NCBI RefSeq assembly: GCF_902833645.1
Contig: NZ_CADFGE010000004.1
Span: 186,001 to 250,000, forward strand
Direction: 5' to 3'
DNA length: 64,000 nt
DNA from: Paraburkholderia fungorum
GTDB taxonomy: Bacteria > Pseudomonadota > Gammaproteobacteria > Burkholderiales > Burkholderiaceae
The stretch's first letter is position 1. Each line of letters opens with the position of its first letter. Both the position numbers and the translations under genes were made by a program. Shown one piece after another: positions 44,211 through 53,166 of the stretch. The notes under the pieces are model-generated. The model made no database searches, was not told where the DNA came from, and saw nothing but the letters and a program-made list of their open reading frames with translations.

Positions 44211-44848
44211 ACACCGCCACGCAAGAAGTCGCGGGTCAGCATCGCTATCGTCACCAGCCTCCGTCCCTATACGTGGTGGCTTCCTTCTACGATTGGTTGA
44301 CCGACGTTTCCGCCGATCTGGCCCAAGCTGTGGTGCGCGATCCTGATGCAGTCGATGATGCGCGGCAACGTGAAATTGCCCGAGCGTTGACCGCGGAGTC
44401 ACGGCTACTGGACCAAGGTGCCCTCGTGAACGAGGCATACGAGCATTGGCTGGCCCTGTACGCCGAGGAGTGCGCTTACTGGATTCCGGCCGGCTCACCT
44501 GCACCGGATCCACGCCACGCCGTCACCCTGGAATTCCACGACCGCCGCCGATTACTCGACCGGGTGGCACGGCTGCGCACAGGCTTGGCGTTCTCGCAGT
44601 TCCCGACTTCGCGTACTGCCCGCCAGTGGAGCGGTCTGGAGGTTTGGCCTAGTGCCGGCCGTTCGGACGAATGGCGCGCGCGCTACAGTTTCACGCTGGT
44701 GGAATCGCGAGAAGGCCATAACCGCGTGCTTGCGGGTTGGAACGGTTTCGTGGTGCGCCAGATTGGGGACCATCTGAGGATAGTGCTCAAGCAGGTCAAT
44801 CTGATCGACAACGAGAGTCCTCAGGGCAACAACTCGTTCTTTCTCTGA
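44207..44848 (+). CDS. tdnA2: Aniline dioxygenase small (beta) subunit
   Basis: A 213-residue NTF2-fold beta subunit: LYVVASFYDWLT..., AESRLLDQGALVNEAYEHWLALYAEECAYWIPA and RRRLLDRVARLRTG are the family blocks. It pairs with the alpha subunit in an alpha3beta3 enzyme. The ATG at 44207 overlaps the alpha stop by four bases; the gene ends nine bases before the reductase. Confidence 0.92.
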   Translation: MNTATQEVAGQHRYRHQPPSLYVVASFYDWLTDVSADLAQAVVRDPDAVDDARQREIARALTAESRLLDQGALVNEAYEHWLALYAEECAYWIPAGSPAPDPRHAVTLEFHDRRRLLDRVARLRTGLAFSQFPTSRTARQWSGLEVWPSAGRSDEWRARYSFTLVESREGHNRVLAGWNGFVVRQIGDHLRIVLKQVNLIDNESPQGNNSFFL

Positions 44849-44856
44849 GGCAGCAC

Positions 44857-45870
44857 ATGGCGAAGCAGATACATTCCCTGACCATCACCGACGTGGTGGA
44901 GCAAGGCAGTGACGCGATCCTTTTGAGCCTTGGTGTGGAGGCCGGGCAGCAGCAAAGTTTCTGCTTTCGGCCCGGTCAGTACCTCACTCTCGCGGTCTCG
45001 GTTCAGGAGGACGAACTCTGGCGCTGTTATTCGATCACAAGCGAGCCGGTGCAAGGGCAGCCGATTAGCGTGCTGGTGCGGCGGGTAGCAGAGGGACGCG
45101 TGTCCAACTGGCTGTGCGACCACGCCCAGCCGGGCCAGCAAATTAAGGTGCTGCCGCCTGCGGGGCGCTTTATCTTGGCGCGGCCGGGGCAGCCGGTGCT
45201 GCTGTACGCGGGTGGTAGTGGCATCGCGCCTGTGTTTGCTCTTGCGCGTGAGGCGTTGGCGCAAGGTGCCTCGCGGGTACTGCTGTTCTACGCCAATCGC
45301 GACCGGGCTACGGCGATGCTGCTGAAGGAACTAGAGGCGATGCGCTTACGCGCTACTGGCCGACTGGAGATCGTGTATTGGTACGACAGCGAGCAGGGTC
45401 TGCCATCACAAGACGTACTGGCAGCACAGACGCGGGGCCTGGAACAGGCGGACGCCTACTTATGCGGCCCCGAGCCCTTTATGCGCGCCGTCAACACGAG
45501 TTTGCAGGCCGCCGGATTCGAGTCGCAGCGTGTGCACCAGGAGGATTTCGGTGGCGTAGTGGAAGGCGAGGCAGGAGAGGAAGAAGAACCTGTTGGTGAG
45601 CCGGCGCAACTGACTGTGCAGATCAAGGGCAAGACTTATACAGTACAGGTTAAAGCTGGAGAAGCGCTGCTGACAGCCATGCTCCGGGACGGATTGCCTG
45701 CGCCGCATGCCTGCCGGGTCGGCGAATGCGCCTCGTGCATGTGCCGCCTGCAGGAGGGAGAGGTACAGCGGCTCGAGAGTTCGGTTCTTGACGATGACGA
45801 CGTGGCGGATGGCTGGCTGCTGGCCTGTCGCGCGCGTGCCGCGAGTTCTACGCTGAAGGTGCGTTTCTAG
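44857..45870 (+). CDS. tdnB: Aniline dioxygenase reductase (FAD/NAD plus C-terminal 2Fe-2S)
   Basis: A 337-residue reductase with FAD domain first (FRPGQYLTLAV, RCYSITSEP), NAD(P) domain (VLLYAGGSGIAPVFALAREAL, AYLCGPEPFM) and a plant-type 2Fe-2S domain at the C-terminus (CRVGECASCMCRL with a fourth Cys in LLACRA). The domain order is opposite to that of the reductase at 29379, so the two are separate systems. It delivers electrons directly to the dioxygenase. An acidic Glu-rich linker (GEAGEEEEPVGEP) precedes the ferredoxin domain. Confidence 0.93.
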   Translation: MAKQIHSLTITDVVEQGSDAILLSLGVEAGQQQSFCFRPGQYLTLAVSVQEDELWRCYSITSEPVQGQPISVLVRRVAEGRVSNWLCDHAQPGQQIKVLPPAGRFILARPGQPVLLYAGGSGIAPVFALAREALAQGASRVLLFYANRDRATAMLLKELEAMRLRATGRLEIVYWYDSEQGLPSQDVLAAQTRGLEQADAYLCGPEPFMRAVNTSLQAAGFESQRVHQEDFGGVVEGEAGEEEEPVGEPAQLTVQIKGKTYTVQVKAGEALLTAMLRDGLPAPHACRVGECASCMCRLQEGEVQRLESSVLDDDDVADGWLLACRARAASSTLKVRF

Positions 45871-45911
45871 GTGTATTCCTGGCGTCCACGCGCCACTTAA
45901 GGAGCATTCAC

Positions 45912-46811
45912 TTGATCCGAGACGGTACCCACACTCCCCCGTGGGATTTGATCCGAGCCTTTCTGGCGCTGGAGCGACACGGCAGCTACGAAGTGGCTGC
46001 CGAGTTGGAGGGGATTGACGATTCGACGCTTCGGCGACGCATTCGCTTGCTTGAACAACAGTTTGGCCGGACCCTGTTCGTGCGCACCGACAGCGGCTGG
46101 CGAGCGTCGGCCGATCTCCACGCGCTCGTTGATGCAGCCCAGCGAATGGAGGAGGCTGCTCGCAGCTTCTCTCAAGACCATCAGACTGGTGCCGGCGTAA
46201 TTCGCGTCAGCGTGATGGACGTCTTTGCACAGCGTTTTAGCCCAGTGTTTACCGCTTTGAGCGATAAATATCCTCGCCTAGTGTTCTCCATCACTACCGA
46301 GGCCCATTTTGTTAACCTGGAGCAAGATCAGGTGGACATCGCCGTGCGTCTGGCCCGCCCAGATCGCACCAGCAATTCGCTGCGCGTGCGCAAACTCGGC
46401 AACGTGCCGATCGGGGCATATGCTAGTCGCGGCTACTTGGAGCGAGTTGGCGACAACGCCAACAATCTGGGAGTCGAAGAACATCAACTGCTTGTGATGA
46501 ACTTGCAGTTCTTCCATCAGGATCACGATTTCATCTACGCACACTTGGATTGGTCAAAATTCGGACTTTCCGGAAATATCCGTATCCAGGCGGACAGCTT
46601 CGCACCGCTGGCACTCATGTGCGCGCTTGGGCATGGAATGGCTTTATTGCCCAGGTTTGTTGCTGCAGAGTATCCAGACCTCGTCGCGCATCCTTCAGAC
46701 ACTTTCGTCAACACTGAACTGTGGCTGGTCAGTCGCTTCGATATGCACGCCGCTTGGCAGCGCGATCTCGCCGACATGTTGCAGGTGGAACTCGCACGAT
46801 GGGCGCAATGA
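45912..46811 (+). CDS. LysR-family regulator of the aniline operon
   Basis: A 299-residue LysR protein with a somewhat unusual N-terminus (DLIRAFLALERHGSYEVAAELEGIDDSTLRRRIRLLEQQFGRTLFVRTDSGWRASAD). TTG start at 45912 with AAGGAG eight bases upstream. It lies 41 bases after the reductase on the same strand, the place of tdnR-type regulators in aniline operons, so control of tdnQ-B is the natural reading. The sequence alone does not show the ligand. Confidence 0.88.
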   Translation: MIRDGTHTPPWDLIRAFLALERHGSYEVAAELEGIDDSTLRRRIRLLEQQFGRTLFVRTDSGWRASADLHALVDAAQRMEEAARSFSQDHQTGAGVIRVSVMDVFAQRFSPVFTALSDKYPRLVFSITTEAHFVNLEQDQVDIAVRLARPDRTSNSLRVRKLGNVPIGAYASRGYLERVGDNANNLGVEEHQLLVMNLQFFHQDHDFIYAHLDWSKFGLSGNIRIQADSFAPLALMCALGHGMALLPRFVAAEYPDLVAHPSDTFVNTELWLVSRFDMHAAWQRDLADMLQVELARWAQ

Positions 46812-46984
46812 ATGAAGTCACGCTTTCGAGACCGGTACGAGGCAGGCTTTTCGACCGAGGCTGGGTGGTGCAGTTTGTAGGTCGCGATACTAGGCATATT
46901 GATCAAGCAGTGGAATGACGGTGCCAGCGAATTCAAGAAAAGAGAAAGAAAATATATTTAGTAAAACTAATAAGGAGACGTGAA

Positions 46985-48199
46985 ATGAAGAAAGAAATAG
47001 TCTGCTGTACGGTAACCACGCTGTTCTCATGCGTCCTTGCGACGGTCGCACACGCGCAGTCATCGGTCACACTTTTCGGCACTGCGGACGCCGGTATCAT
47101 CTATTCGACGAACCAGCAGATCACGCATACCAATGGTCACACCGATGGCCATTCGAACTGGCAAATGGGCAGCGGCATCCTTGAGCCTTCGCGCTGGGGT
47201 CTGACCGGAAACGAGGACATCGGCGGCGGCACCACGGTCAAGTTCACACTGGAAAATGGCTTCTTTGCGCAAAATGGCGCGCAGTTTCAGGGCGGCACGC
47301 TTTTCAACCGGAACGCGTGGGTGGGCGTGGCCAACGCGAACTATGGCACTCTGACGCTCGGTCGCCAATACGATCCGTTTTCAGACAATATGGGTGCCTA
47401 TGTTTCGAGCACCAACTGGTCGACGCTCTACGGATCGCACTTCGGTGACGTAGACAACCTCAACGAAGCGTTCAATTTTAACAACTCGATCAAGTATTTG
47501 AGCCCGAGCTTCGGTGGACTGACAGTCGGAGGACTGTTTAGCTTGGGCGGGGTCGCGGGAGACTTCTCGCAGAACCGTGGCTGGTCGATCGCGGCAAATT
47601 ACACACGCGGACCGCTTTCCCTCTCTGCAGGATATCTCCAGTTACGCAATCCGCTTCAGGCGGCGCTGGGGGGAGAGAGCGGGTATATCGGCGATTTCAG
47701 CTGTACCAATGCCGATGCCTCCTATTGCGAACTACAGAACGCGCAGAAGATCGATATCTGGGGCGCGGGTGGTTCATACGTCCTCGACCAAGTGACGCTC
47801 GCGCTTAGCTACACGCATACGCGGCTTTCGCAGAGCCAGTACTTTGAAAGCACGGCAGGGCCACGGGGCGCGGATATTTCGTTCGATATTGCTGAGCTCA
47901 ACACCGTGTGGCAGTATTCGCCCGCGCTGCAGTTTGGCTTCGCGTATATCTTCAATAACGCGAAACCTGATCAGGGGGCGTCCACACGCATCCATCAGGT
48001 TAACCTGGGGGCTATGTACAACCTATCGAAGCGCACGGCGGTCTATGCAGTGGCAATCGGCCAGAAATCGTCGGGTGCCGGACTCGGCGTCAATGCCGCG
48101 GGCGGTGGCACACAGAACCTCGCGCAGATCCCTACTCTCGTGAACTCGGATACGGATAAGCAGCTGGCGATCATTGCGGGCATTCGCCATAACTTCTGA
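46985..48199 (+). CDS. Outer membrane porin
   Basis: A 404-residue porin: signal peptide MKKEIVCCTVTTLFSCVLATVAHAQ, first strand SSVTLFGTADAGIIYSTN, EDIGGGTTVKFTLENGFF and a final strand ending in IRHNF. It is preceded by AAGGAGACGTGAA. A second porin within the element, next to the aniline operon, fits a role in uptake of the aromatic substrate. An AT-rich segment upstream (46940-46980) probably holds its promoter. Confidence 0.9.
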   Translation: MKKEIVCCTVTTLFSCVLATVAHAQSSVTLFGTADAGIIYSTNQQITHTNGHTDGHSNWQMGSGILEPSRWGLTGNEDIGGGTTVKFTLENGFFAQNGAQFQGGTLFNRNAWVGVANANYGTLTLGRQYDPFSDNMGAYVSSTNWSTLYGSHFGDVDNLNEAFNFNNSIKYLSPSFGGLTVGGLFSLGGVAGDFSQNRGWSIAANYTRGPLSLSAGYLQLRNPLQAALGGESGYIGDFSCTNADASYCELQNAQKIDIWGAGGSYVLDQVTLALSYTHTRLSQSQYFESTAGPRGADISFDIAELNTVWQYSPALQFGFAYIFNNAKPDQGASTRIHQVNLGAMYNLSKRTAVYAVAIGQKSSGAGLGVNAAGGGTQNLAQIPTLVNSDTDKQLAIIAGIRHNF

Positions 48200-48584
48200 A
48201 CGTGTGCTGGGTTCGCTCCATTGTAGCGGGCCATCTGAAGCCCGGGACTTTGATGGATCGAGTACCAGTTGCGCAGAACATCGCCCGAATGGTCGCTTGT
48301 GACGAGACCCAGGAGCAGTAGCCGGGAAACGGCGACACTTCTGCAGTGGTTTTCAACTTTCGGGCGTGACCTATTTCGACTGCCCAGGGGGTCTTTGGCG
48401 TCTGCTCTGACAGCTAAACTCGTTCGGCTGCCGCCTTATATCTTTCGTTAGCGACGGGCTGGAAAAGTCGGCCCAGATGGGCTGACTGGCATCCCATCCA
48501 TTCGAATGAACTCGAAATGGGTACGGTTCAACAGCCATATTTCACGTGACCTCAGTGATAATCGTTCAAGGGGCGACGCGTCTA
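48200..48584. other. Intergenic region between porin and catR
   Basis: 385 bases between convergent genes. Frames here are short and show no family features; no good terminator hairpin is seen. Possibly a scar between modules B and C. Confidence 0.4.
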
Positions 48585-49496
48585 TCAATTGTGAGTATCC
48601 AACCATGCTGGATGTTCGGCATACATTTCGCGGATCAATTGTTTGGTCAGGCTAATATACTTGGAGCTATCGTTAGCCCGGTGACTGACGATTACCGGAG
48701 AGGTCGCGCGGTCGCCGTCTATCAGCCGATAATGTACATCGTGGCGCATCTGCCGCGCAGACGCAGGTATCACGCACACCCCGAATTCAGCTGCGACCAG
48801 TCCCAAGGCGGTCTGGATTTCGCGTACCTCCATCACTTGGCCTGGTTGTACATCGTGCCTATCCAAGATGTTCAGCACTTGATCGGCGAAGCCCGGGCGC
48901 GGCTCCTTTGGATAAACAATCAACTTTTCTCCGGCTAGCTGGTGAACGGGTAGAGGTGTTGACTCCCGAGCCATGGGCGATTCCATCGGCAACGCAACGG
49001 CAAGCCTTTCCTCGTGGAGAACGATGCTAGACACGTTCGGATCGCTGTGATGTACGCGGCCGAAGCCGATGTCGATGCGGCCTTCGTTTATCGCCTGGAT
49101 TTGCTGAACCGACATGAGCTCGACCATTTGAATGTCCAGCTCCGGCGCGTGTTGGCGGAGTTTGCGCATCAGTGTCGGCAATACGCCGTAGAGAGTAGAT
49201 GCGACAAAGCCGATCGACAAAACGCTACGCTGATGTAATCCCACTCGCCGCGTGGCCGCTTGCATCTGTTCGACGCGCCCCAGCACCTGGATCGCCTGCT
49301 CAAAGAACAGACGACCCGCGTCGGTTAGCTGCACCGGCCGGCTGTTGCGAATCAGAAGAGGAACCCCGACCTCTTCCTCGAGCAACTGTATCTGACGGCT
49401 CAATGGTGGCTGAGCGATGTTGAGCTGTCTGGCTGCGCGGGTGAAGTTGCGCTCGCGGGCGACGGCGACGAAGTAGCGAAACTGGCGCAGATCCAT
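48585..49496 (-). CDS. catR: LysR-type regulator of catechol degradation (CatR/CatM-like)
   Basis: A 303-residue LysR protein: MDLRQFRYFVAVARERNFTRAARQLNIAQPPLSRQIQLLEEEVGVPLLIR is nearly the standard start of BenM/CatM/CatR proteins. VLSIGFVASTLYGVLPTLMRKLRQHAPELDIQMVELMS and the later residues form the muconate-binding domain. It is divergent from catB with a canonical ATAC-N7-GTAT site between them. cis,cis-Muconate would be the inducer. The start at 49496 is fixed by the MDLRQ motif. Confidence 0.92.
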   Translation of the reverse strand: MDLRQFRYFVAVARERNFTRAARQLNIAQPPLSRQIQLLEEEVGVPLLIRNSRPVQLTDAGRLFFEQAIQVLGRVEQMQAATRRVGLHQRSVLSIGFVASTLYGVLPTLMRKLRQHAPELDIQMVELMSVQQIQAINEGRIDIGFGRVHHSDPNVSSIVLHEERLAVALPMESPMARESTPLPVHQLAGEKLIVYPKEPRPGFADQVLNILDRHDVQPGQVMEVREIQTALGLVAAEFGVCVIPASARQMRHDVHYRLIDGDRATSPVIVSHRANDSSKYISLTKQLIREMYAEHPAWLDTHN

Positions 49497-49579
49497 AGTC
49501 TGATTTGGAGTCGAGTGTGGTTTGCGACGGACTTGAAGCATTGCAACGCTAAATTGCGCTTGGGCATAAAGCGCTCTCT

Positions 49580-49594
49580 ATACTGTAAAGGTAT
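49580..49594. promoter_or_regulatory. CatR/CatM recognition site ATAC-N7-GTAT
   Basis: ATACTGTAAAGGTAT matches the dyad ATAC-N7-GTAT known for CatM/BenM/CatR. It lies between divergent catR and catB, about 87 bases before the catB start, with a possible -10 TATAAA at 49640. Confidence 0.82.
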
Positions 49595-49620
49595 CAAATC
49601 CTATAAAAAAGGTGTTGGAC

Positions 49621-49680
49621 GTCGCAGGTGGCCGCAGCGTATAAAACCTCATTACAGACAATACGGATGCCACCTGCGAC
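49621..49680. repeat. Perfect 12-bp inverted repeat directly before catB
   Basis: GTCGCAGGTGGC at 49621-49632 and its exact reverse complement GCCACCTGCGAC at 49669-49680 are 36 bases apart; the right arm touches the catB ATG. There is no clear Shine-Dalgarno between them. It could be an operator, a loop in the leader, or a scar. Confidence 0.75.
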
Positions 49681-50820
49681 ATGTCCAGTGTAACGATTGA
49701 ACGGATCGAAACTTGCCTCGTCGATTTGCCAACGATTCGGCCGCACAAGTTGTCTGTCGCCACGATGTACGGACAGACTTTGATGCTGGTGAAGGTGTAT
49801 TGCACTGACGGCGCGGTCGGCATCGGTGAGGGCACCACGATCGCCGGGATGGCGTACGGCCCGGAAAGTCCGGAAGCGATGAAGTTGGCGATCGACGCGT
49901 ACTTCGCGCCGGCGCTGGTCGGCAAGGACGCGACACGCATCCAGACGTTGATGGCACACCTTGGCAAGCTGGTGAAAATCAACCACTTCGCGAAGAGCGC
50001 ACTCGAAACCGCGCTGCTTGACGCACATGGTAAGCGACTTGGCGTAGCTGTCAGTGAACTGCTTGGTGGGCGCCGTCGTGAACGGCTACCGGTTGCCTGG
50101 ACGCTGGCGTCCGGCGATACCTCGCGCGACATCGCCGAAGCAGAGCAAATGATTGAGGTTCGCCGCCACAACGTATTCAAACTGAAGATCGGTGCGAAGG
50201 AACTGAAGACCGATATTAAACACGTAGCCGAGATCAAGAGGGTGGTTGGGGAGCATGCGGCGGTGCGCGTCGACGTGAACATGGCATGGAGCGAGACGCA
50301 GGCAGCGTGGGCGATTCCAGCACTCGCCGATGCCGGTTGTGAATTGGTTGAGCAGCCGGTCGCGTCGGCGGCGGCGCTCGCGCGGTTGATGCGGCGCTTT
50401 CCGGTTGCTTTGATGGCCGACGAAATCCTGCAAGGCCCGGACAATGCGTTCGAGATTGCGCGAGTAAACGGGGCTGACGTGTTTGCGATCAAGATCGAAC
50501 AGAGTGGTGGGCTATTCGCCGCGCAGCGCGTGGCGGCGATCGCCGACGCGGCCGGCATCGAGCTGTACGGTGGCACGATGCTCGAAGGCGCGTTCAGCAC
50601 GGTCGCGTCAGCGCATCTATTCGCGAGCTTCGCGAACCTGCAATGGGGCACCGAACTGTTTGGCCCGCTGTTGATCACCGAAGAAATTCTGACCAAGCCG
50701 CTAGATTACAGTGATTACCAGTTGACCGTGCCAGACGGTCCTGGCCTTGGCATCGAACTCGACGAAGAGAAGGTCCGGCGTTTCACGCGCGACGGGCTGA
50801 TCAAGGTCACGAAGGCGTAA
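49681..50820 (+). CDS. catB: Muconate cycloisomerase
   Basis: A 379-residue enolase-superfamily enzyme: RIETCLVDLPTIRPHKLSVATM, AKSALETALLDAHGKRLGV, FKLKIGAKE with the catalytic K-x-K, RVDVNMAWSE (metal Asp), EQPV (metal Glu) and MADEILQGP (metal Asp/Glu), and GGTMLEGAFS. It turns cis,cis-muconate into muconolactone. Length matches the family. The ATG at 49681 has no good ribosome site, but the N-terminus is the usual one. Confidence 0.95.
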   Translation: MSSVTIERIETCLVDLPTIRPHKLSVATMYGQTLMLVKVYCTDGAVGIGEGTTIAGMAYGPESPEAMKLAIDAYFAPALVGKDATRIQTLMAHLGKLVKINHFAKSALETALLDAHGKRLGVAVSELLGGRRRERLPVAWTLASGDTSRDIAEAEQMIEVRRHNVFKLKIGAKELKTDIKHVAEIKRVVGEHAAVRVDVNMAWSETQAAWAIPALADAGCELVEQPVASAAALARLMRRFPVALMADEILQGPDNAFEIARVNGADVFAIKIEQSGGLFAAQRVAAIADAAGIELYGGTMLEGAFSTVASAHLFASFANLQWGTELFGPLLITEEILTKPLDYSDYQLTVPDGPGLGIELDEEKVRRFTRDGLIKVTKA

Positions 50821-50849
50821 CCCCGGACGAAAAAAAAGAGAGGATGACG

Positions 50850-51140
50850 ATGCTTTTCCATGTACGCATGGATGTGAATATTCCGGACGATATGCCGGTC
50901 GAGGTCGCAGACGAAATCAAGGCACGCGAGAAGGCGTATTCGCAGGCGTTGCAAAAGAGCGGCAAATGGCCTCACATCTGGCGCCTCGTTGGTGAGTATG
51001 CGAACTACAGCATCTTCGATGTTGAGAGCAATGCGGAACTGCACGGCATCCTGACCGGACTGCCGCTGTTTTCATATATGAAGATCGAGGTGACGCCGCT
51101 GTGCCGTCACCCGTCGTCGATTCGCGACGACGAGTCGTGA
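50850..51140 (+). CDS. catC: Muconolactone delta-isomerase
   Basis: A 96-residue protein: MLFHVRMDVNIPDDMP at the start and YSIFDVESNAELHGILTGLPLFSYMKIEVTPLCRHPSSI near the end are hallmarks of CatC. It isomerises muconolactone to 3-oxoadipate enol-lactone. The second ATG at 50850 is preferred to the one at 50844 because it gives the standard length and puts AGAGAGG six bases upstream. It lies 29 bases after catB. Confidence 0.95.
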   Translation: MLFHVRMDVNIPDDMPVEVADEIKAREKAYSQALQKSGKWPHIWRLVGEYANYSIFDVESNAELHGILTGLPLFSYMKIEVTPLCRHPSSIRDDES

Positions 51141-51243
51141 TCGGATGATTCAAACGAGGGCGCGCTTCCGAGGGCGAGCGCGCTTCCAACGGGTTCGTTA
51201 CCCGATATGTGCGCCCCAAAACTACTCGATGGAGACTGGCATC

Positions 51244-52179
51244 ATGAGCATCAAAGTGTTCGGTACGAAGGAAGTGCAAGACCTGCTGAAGGCGGCGACC
51301 AATCTCGAAGGCAAGGGCGGCAACGCCCGCTCCAAGCAGATCGTACATCGACTGCTTTCCGATCTGTTCAAGGCGATTGACGATCTCGACATCACGCCCG
51401 ACGAAGTGTGGGCCGGCGTGAACTACCTGAACAAGCTTGGCCAGGACGGCGAGGCGACTCTGCTTGCAGCCGGTTCCGGCCTCGAGAAGTATCTTGATAT
51501 CCGGTTGGACGCGGCGGACAAAGCTGAGGGTATCGAGGGCGGTACACCGCGCACGATCGAGGGTCCGCTGTACGTCGCCGGTGCAACGGTGCATGACGGT
51601 GTGTCGAAGATCGACATCAACCCGGACGAGGATGCCGGCCCCTTGGTGATCCACGGCACGGTCACTGGTCCGGACGGCAAGCCGGTAGCTGGCGCGGTAG
51701 TGGAATGCTGGCACGCGAACTCAAAGGGCTTTTACTCGCATTTCGACCCGACCGGAGCGCAGAGTGATTTCAACCTGCGTGGCGCGGTTAAGACCGGTGC
51801 GGATGGCAAGTACGAATTCCGCACGCTGATGCCGGTCGGCTATGGCTGCCCGCCGCAAGGTGCGACGCAGCAGCTCCTGAATGTACTCGGGCGTCACGGA
51901 AACCGCCCGGCACACGTGCACTTCTTCGTTTCGTCCGATAGTGCGCGCAAGTTGACCACGCAGTTCAACATCGAGGGCGATCCGCTCATCTGGGACGACT
52001 TTGCATATGCGACGCGTGAAGAGCTGATCCCGCCGGTGACCGAGAAGAAGGGTGGTACGGCGCTTGGCCTGAAGGCGGACACGTACAAGGACATCGAATT
52101 CAACCTCACGCTGACGTCCCTGGTGAAGGGCAAGGACAATCAGGTCGTCCACCGGTTGCGTGCCGAAGTCGCAGCCTAA
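51244..52179 (+). CDS. catA: Catechol 1,2-dioxygenase
   Basis: A 311-residue intradiol dioxygenase: helical N-terminal dimer/lipid-binding region, then GPLYVAGA, DAGPLVIHGTVTGPDGKPVAGAVVECWHANSKGFYSHFD (first iron Tyr region), YEFRTLMPVGYGCPPQG (second Tyr), NRPAHVHFFVSS (two His ligands). It opens catechol to cis,cis-muconate. GGAGACTGGCATC precedes the ATG. With catB, catC and pcaD it forms a complete ortho-cleavage operon up to 3-oxoadipate. Confidence 0.96.
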   Translation: MSIKVFGTKEVQDLLKAATNLEGKGGNARSKQIVHRLLSDLFKAIDDLDITPDEVWAGVNYLNKLGQDGEATLLAAGSGLEKYLDIRLDAADKAEGIEGGTPRTIEGPLYVAGATVHDGVSKIDINPDEDAGPLVIHGTVTGPDGKPVAGAVVECWHANSKGFYSHFDPTGAQSDFNLRGAVKTGADGKYEFRTLMPVGYGCPPQGATQQLLNVLGRHGNRPAHVHFFVSSDSARKLTTQFNIEGDPLIWDDFAYATREELIPPVTEKKGGTALGLKADTYKDIEFNLTLTSLVKGKDNQVVHRLRAEVAA

Positions 52180-52361
52180 CCGATCTAGGCGGCGGGGGGC
52201 ATACCGCCGCCAATAGGCGTGAGTGGTGCGAGATGTGACGAGAGGATGTGGGGGCGTCATTGTCAGCCACTGACAGTCGCTGGCTAAATCTCCTCCCTTT
52301 ACGACATTTGATTGCGAAAACGGGCACGGCAAGCGCGCCGGAACGACCATGGAGTTCTTGC

Positions 52362-53159
52362 ATGTATGAAGGCGAACGGCTGCAATTGCCGAACCACCAC
52401 CTGCATTACCGTCTCGACGGCGATGCAACCGATAGCGCGAAGCCATGGTTGCTATTCTGCAACTCCCTTGGTACCGACCTGCATATGTGGGATGCACAGG
52501 CAGCGGGACTTTCGCCGTATTTTCGTGTGCTGCGCTACGATCGCCGAGGGCACGGCAAGTCTGATGCGCCTTCGCCGCCGTATTCGCTTACCGATCTGGG
52601 CAGGGACGTTATTGCATTGCTTGATGCTTTGAAGATTGAACGTGCCCACTTCTGTGGTCTTTCAATTGGTGGTCTCACCGGCCAATGGCTTGGCATTAAT
52701 GCTGGCACTCGGTTCGACCGGCTAGTGTTATGTGCGACCGCGGCGAAAATCGGTACCGAAGAAAGCTGGAACGCACGGATTGACGCCGTCAAGACGAACG
52801 GGCTTGCTGCTATGACTGAGGCGACGGCCGAACGCTGGTTCACGTCACAGTTTAGATCTGCGCACAAGGAGGCAGTAGGAGCCATTCTCGAGACATTTGC
52901 TGGAATTGATCCTGAAGGCTACAACGGGTGTTGTGCGGCCTTGGCTGCCGCGGACCTGCGCGAAGAGATCAGACGCATTGCTCATCCGGTGCTCGCGATT
53001 TCGGGCAGTGACGATTCCGTGTGCCCGCCCGGCGACCTCCAATACATTGCCGATAACGTACAGCGAGGTAAGCATCTCGCTCTGCCTGGCCGGCACATTG
53101 TGAATGTGGAGTCGGCACAGGAATTCAACGCTGCGCTGCTCGGATTCCTGATCGAGTGA
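52362..53159 (+). CDS. pcaD: 3-Oxoadipate enol-lactonase (alpha/beta hydrolase)
   Basis: A 265-residue alpha/beta hydrolase: LLFCNSLGTDLHMWDAQ (oxyanion region), VLRYDRRGHGKS, CGLSIGGLTGQW with the nucleophile Ser in GLSIGG, SGSDDSVCPPGDL (Asp) and GRHIVNVE (His). This is the PcaD pattern. It hydrolyses the enol-lactone from CatC to 3-oxoadipate. The ATG at 52362 has GGAG seven bases upstream. The GTPase gene begins eight bases after its stop. Confidence 0.93.
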   Translation: MYEGERLQLPNHHLHYRLDGDATDSAKPWLLFCNSLGTDLHMWDAQAAGLSPYFRVLRYDRRGHGKSDAPSPPYSLTDLGRDVIALLDALKIERAHFCGLSIGGLTGQWLGINAGTRFDRLVLCATAAKIGTEESWNARIDAVKTNGLAAMTEATAERWFTSQFRSAHKEAVGAILETFAGIDPEGYNGCCAALAAADLREEIRRIAHPVLAISGSDDSVCPPGDLQYIADNVQRGKHLALPGRHIVNVESAQEFNAALLGFLIE

Positions 53160-53166
53160 GAAATCG

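Noticed and set aside
52248..52361. N-terminal extension of PcaD from an ATG at 52248
   Set aside because: The extra 38 residues have no family counterpart; the ATG at 52362 has a ribosome site and starts the usual lactonase sequence.
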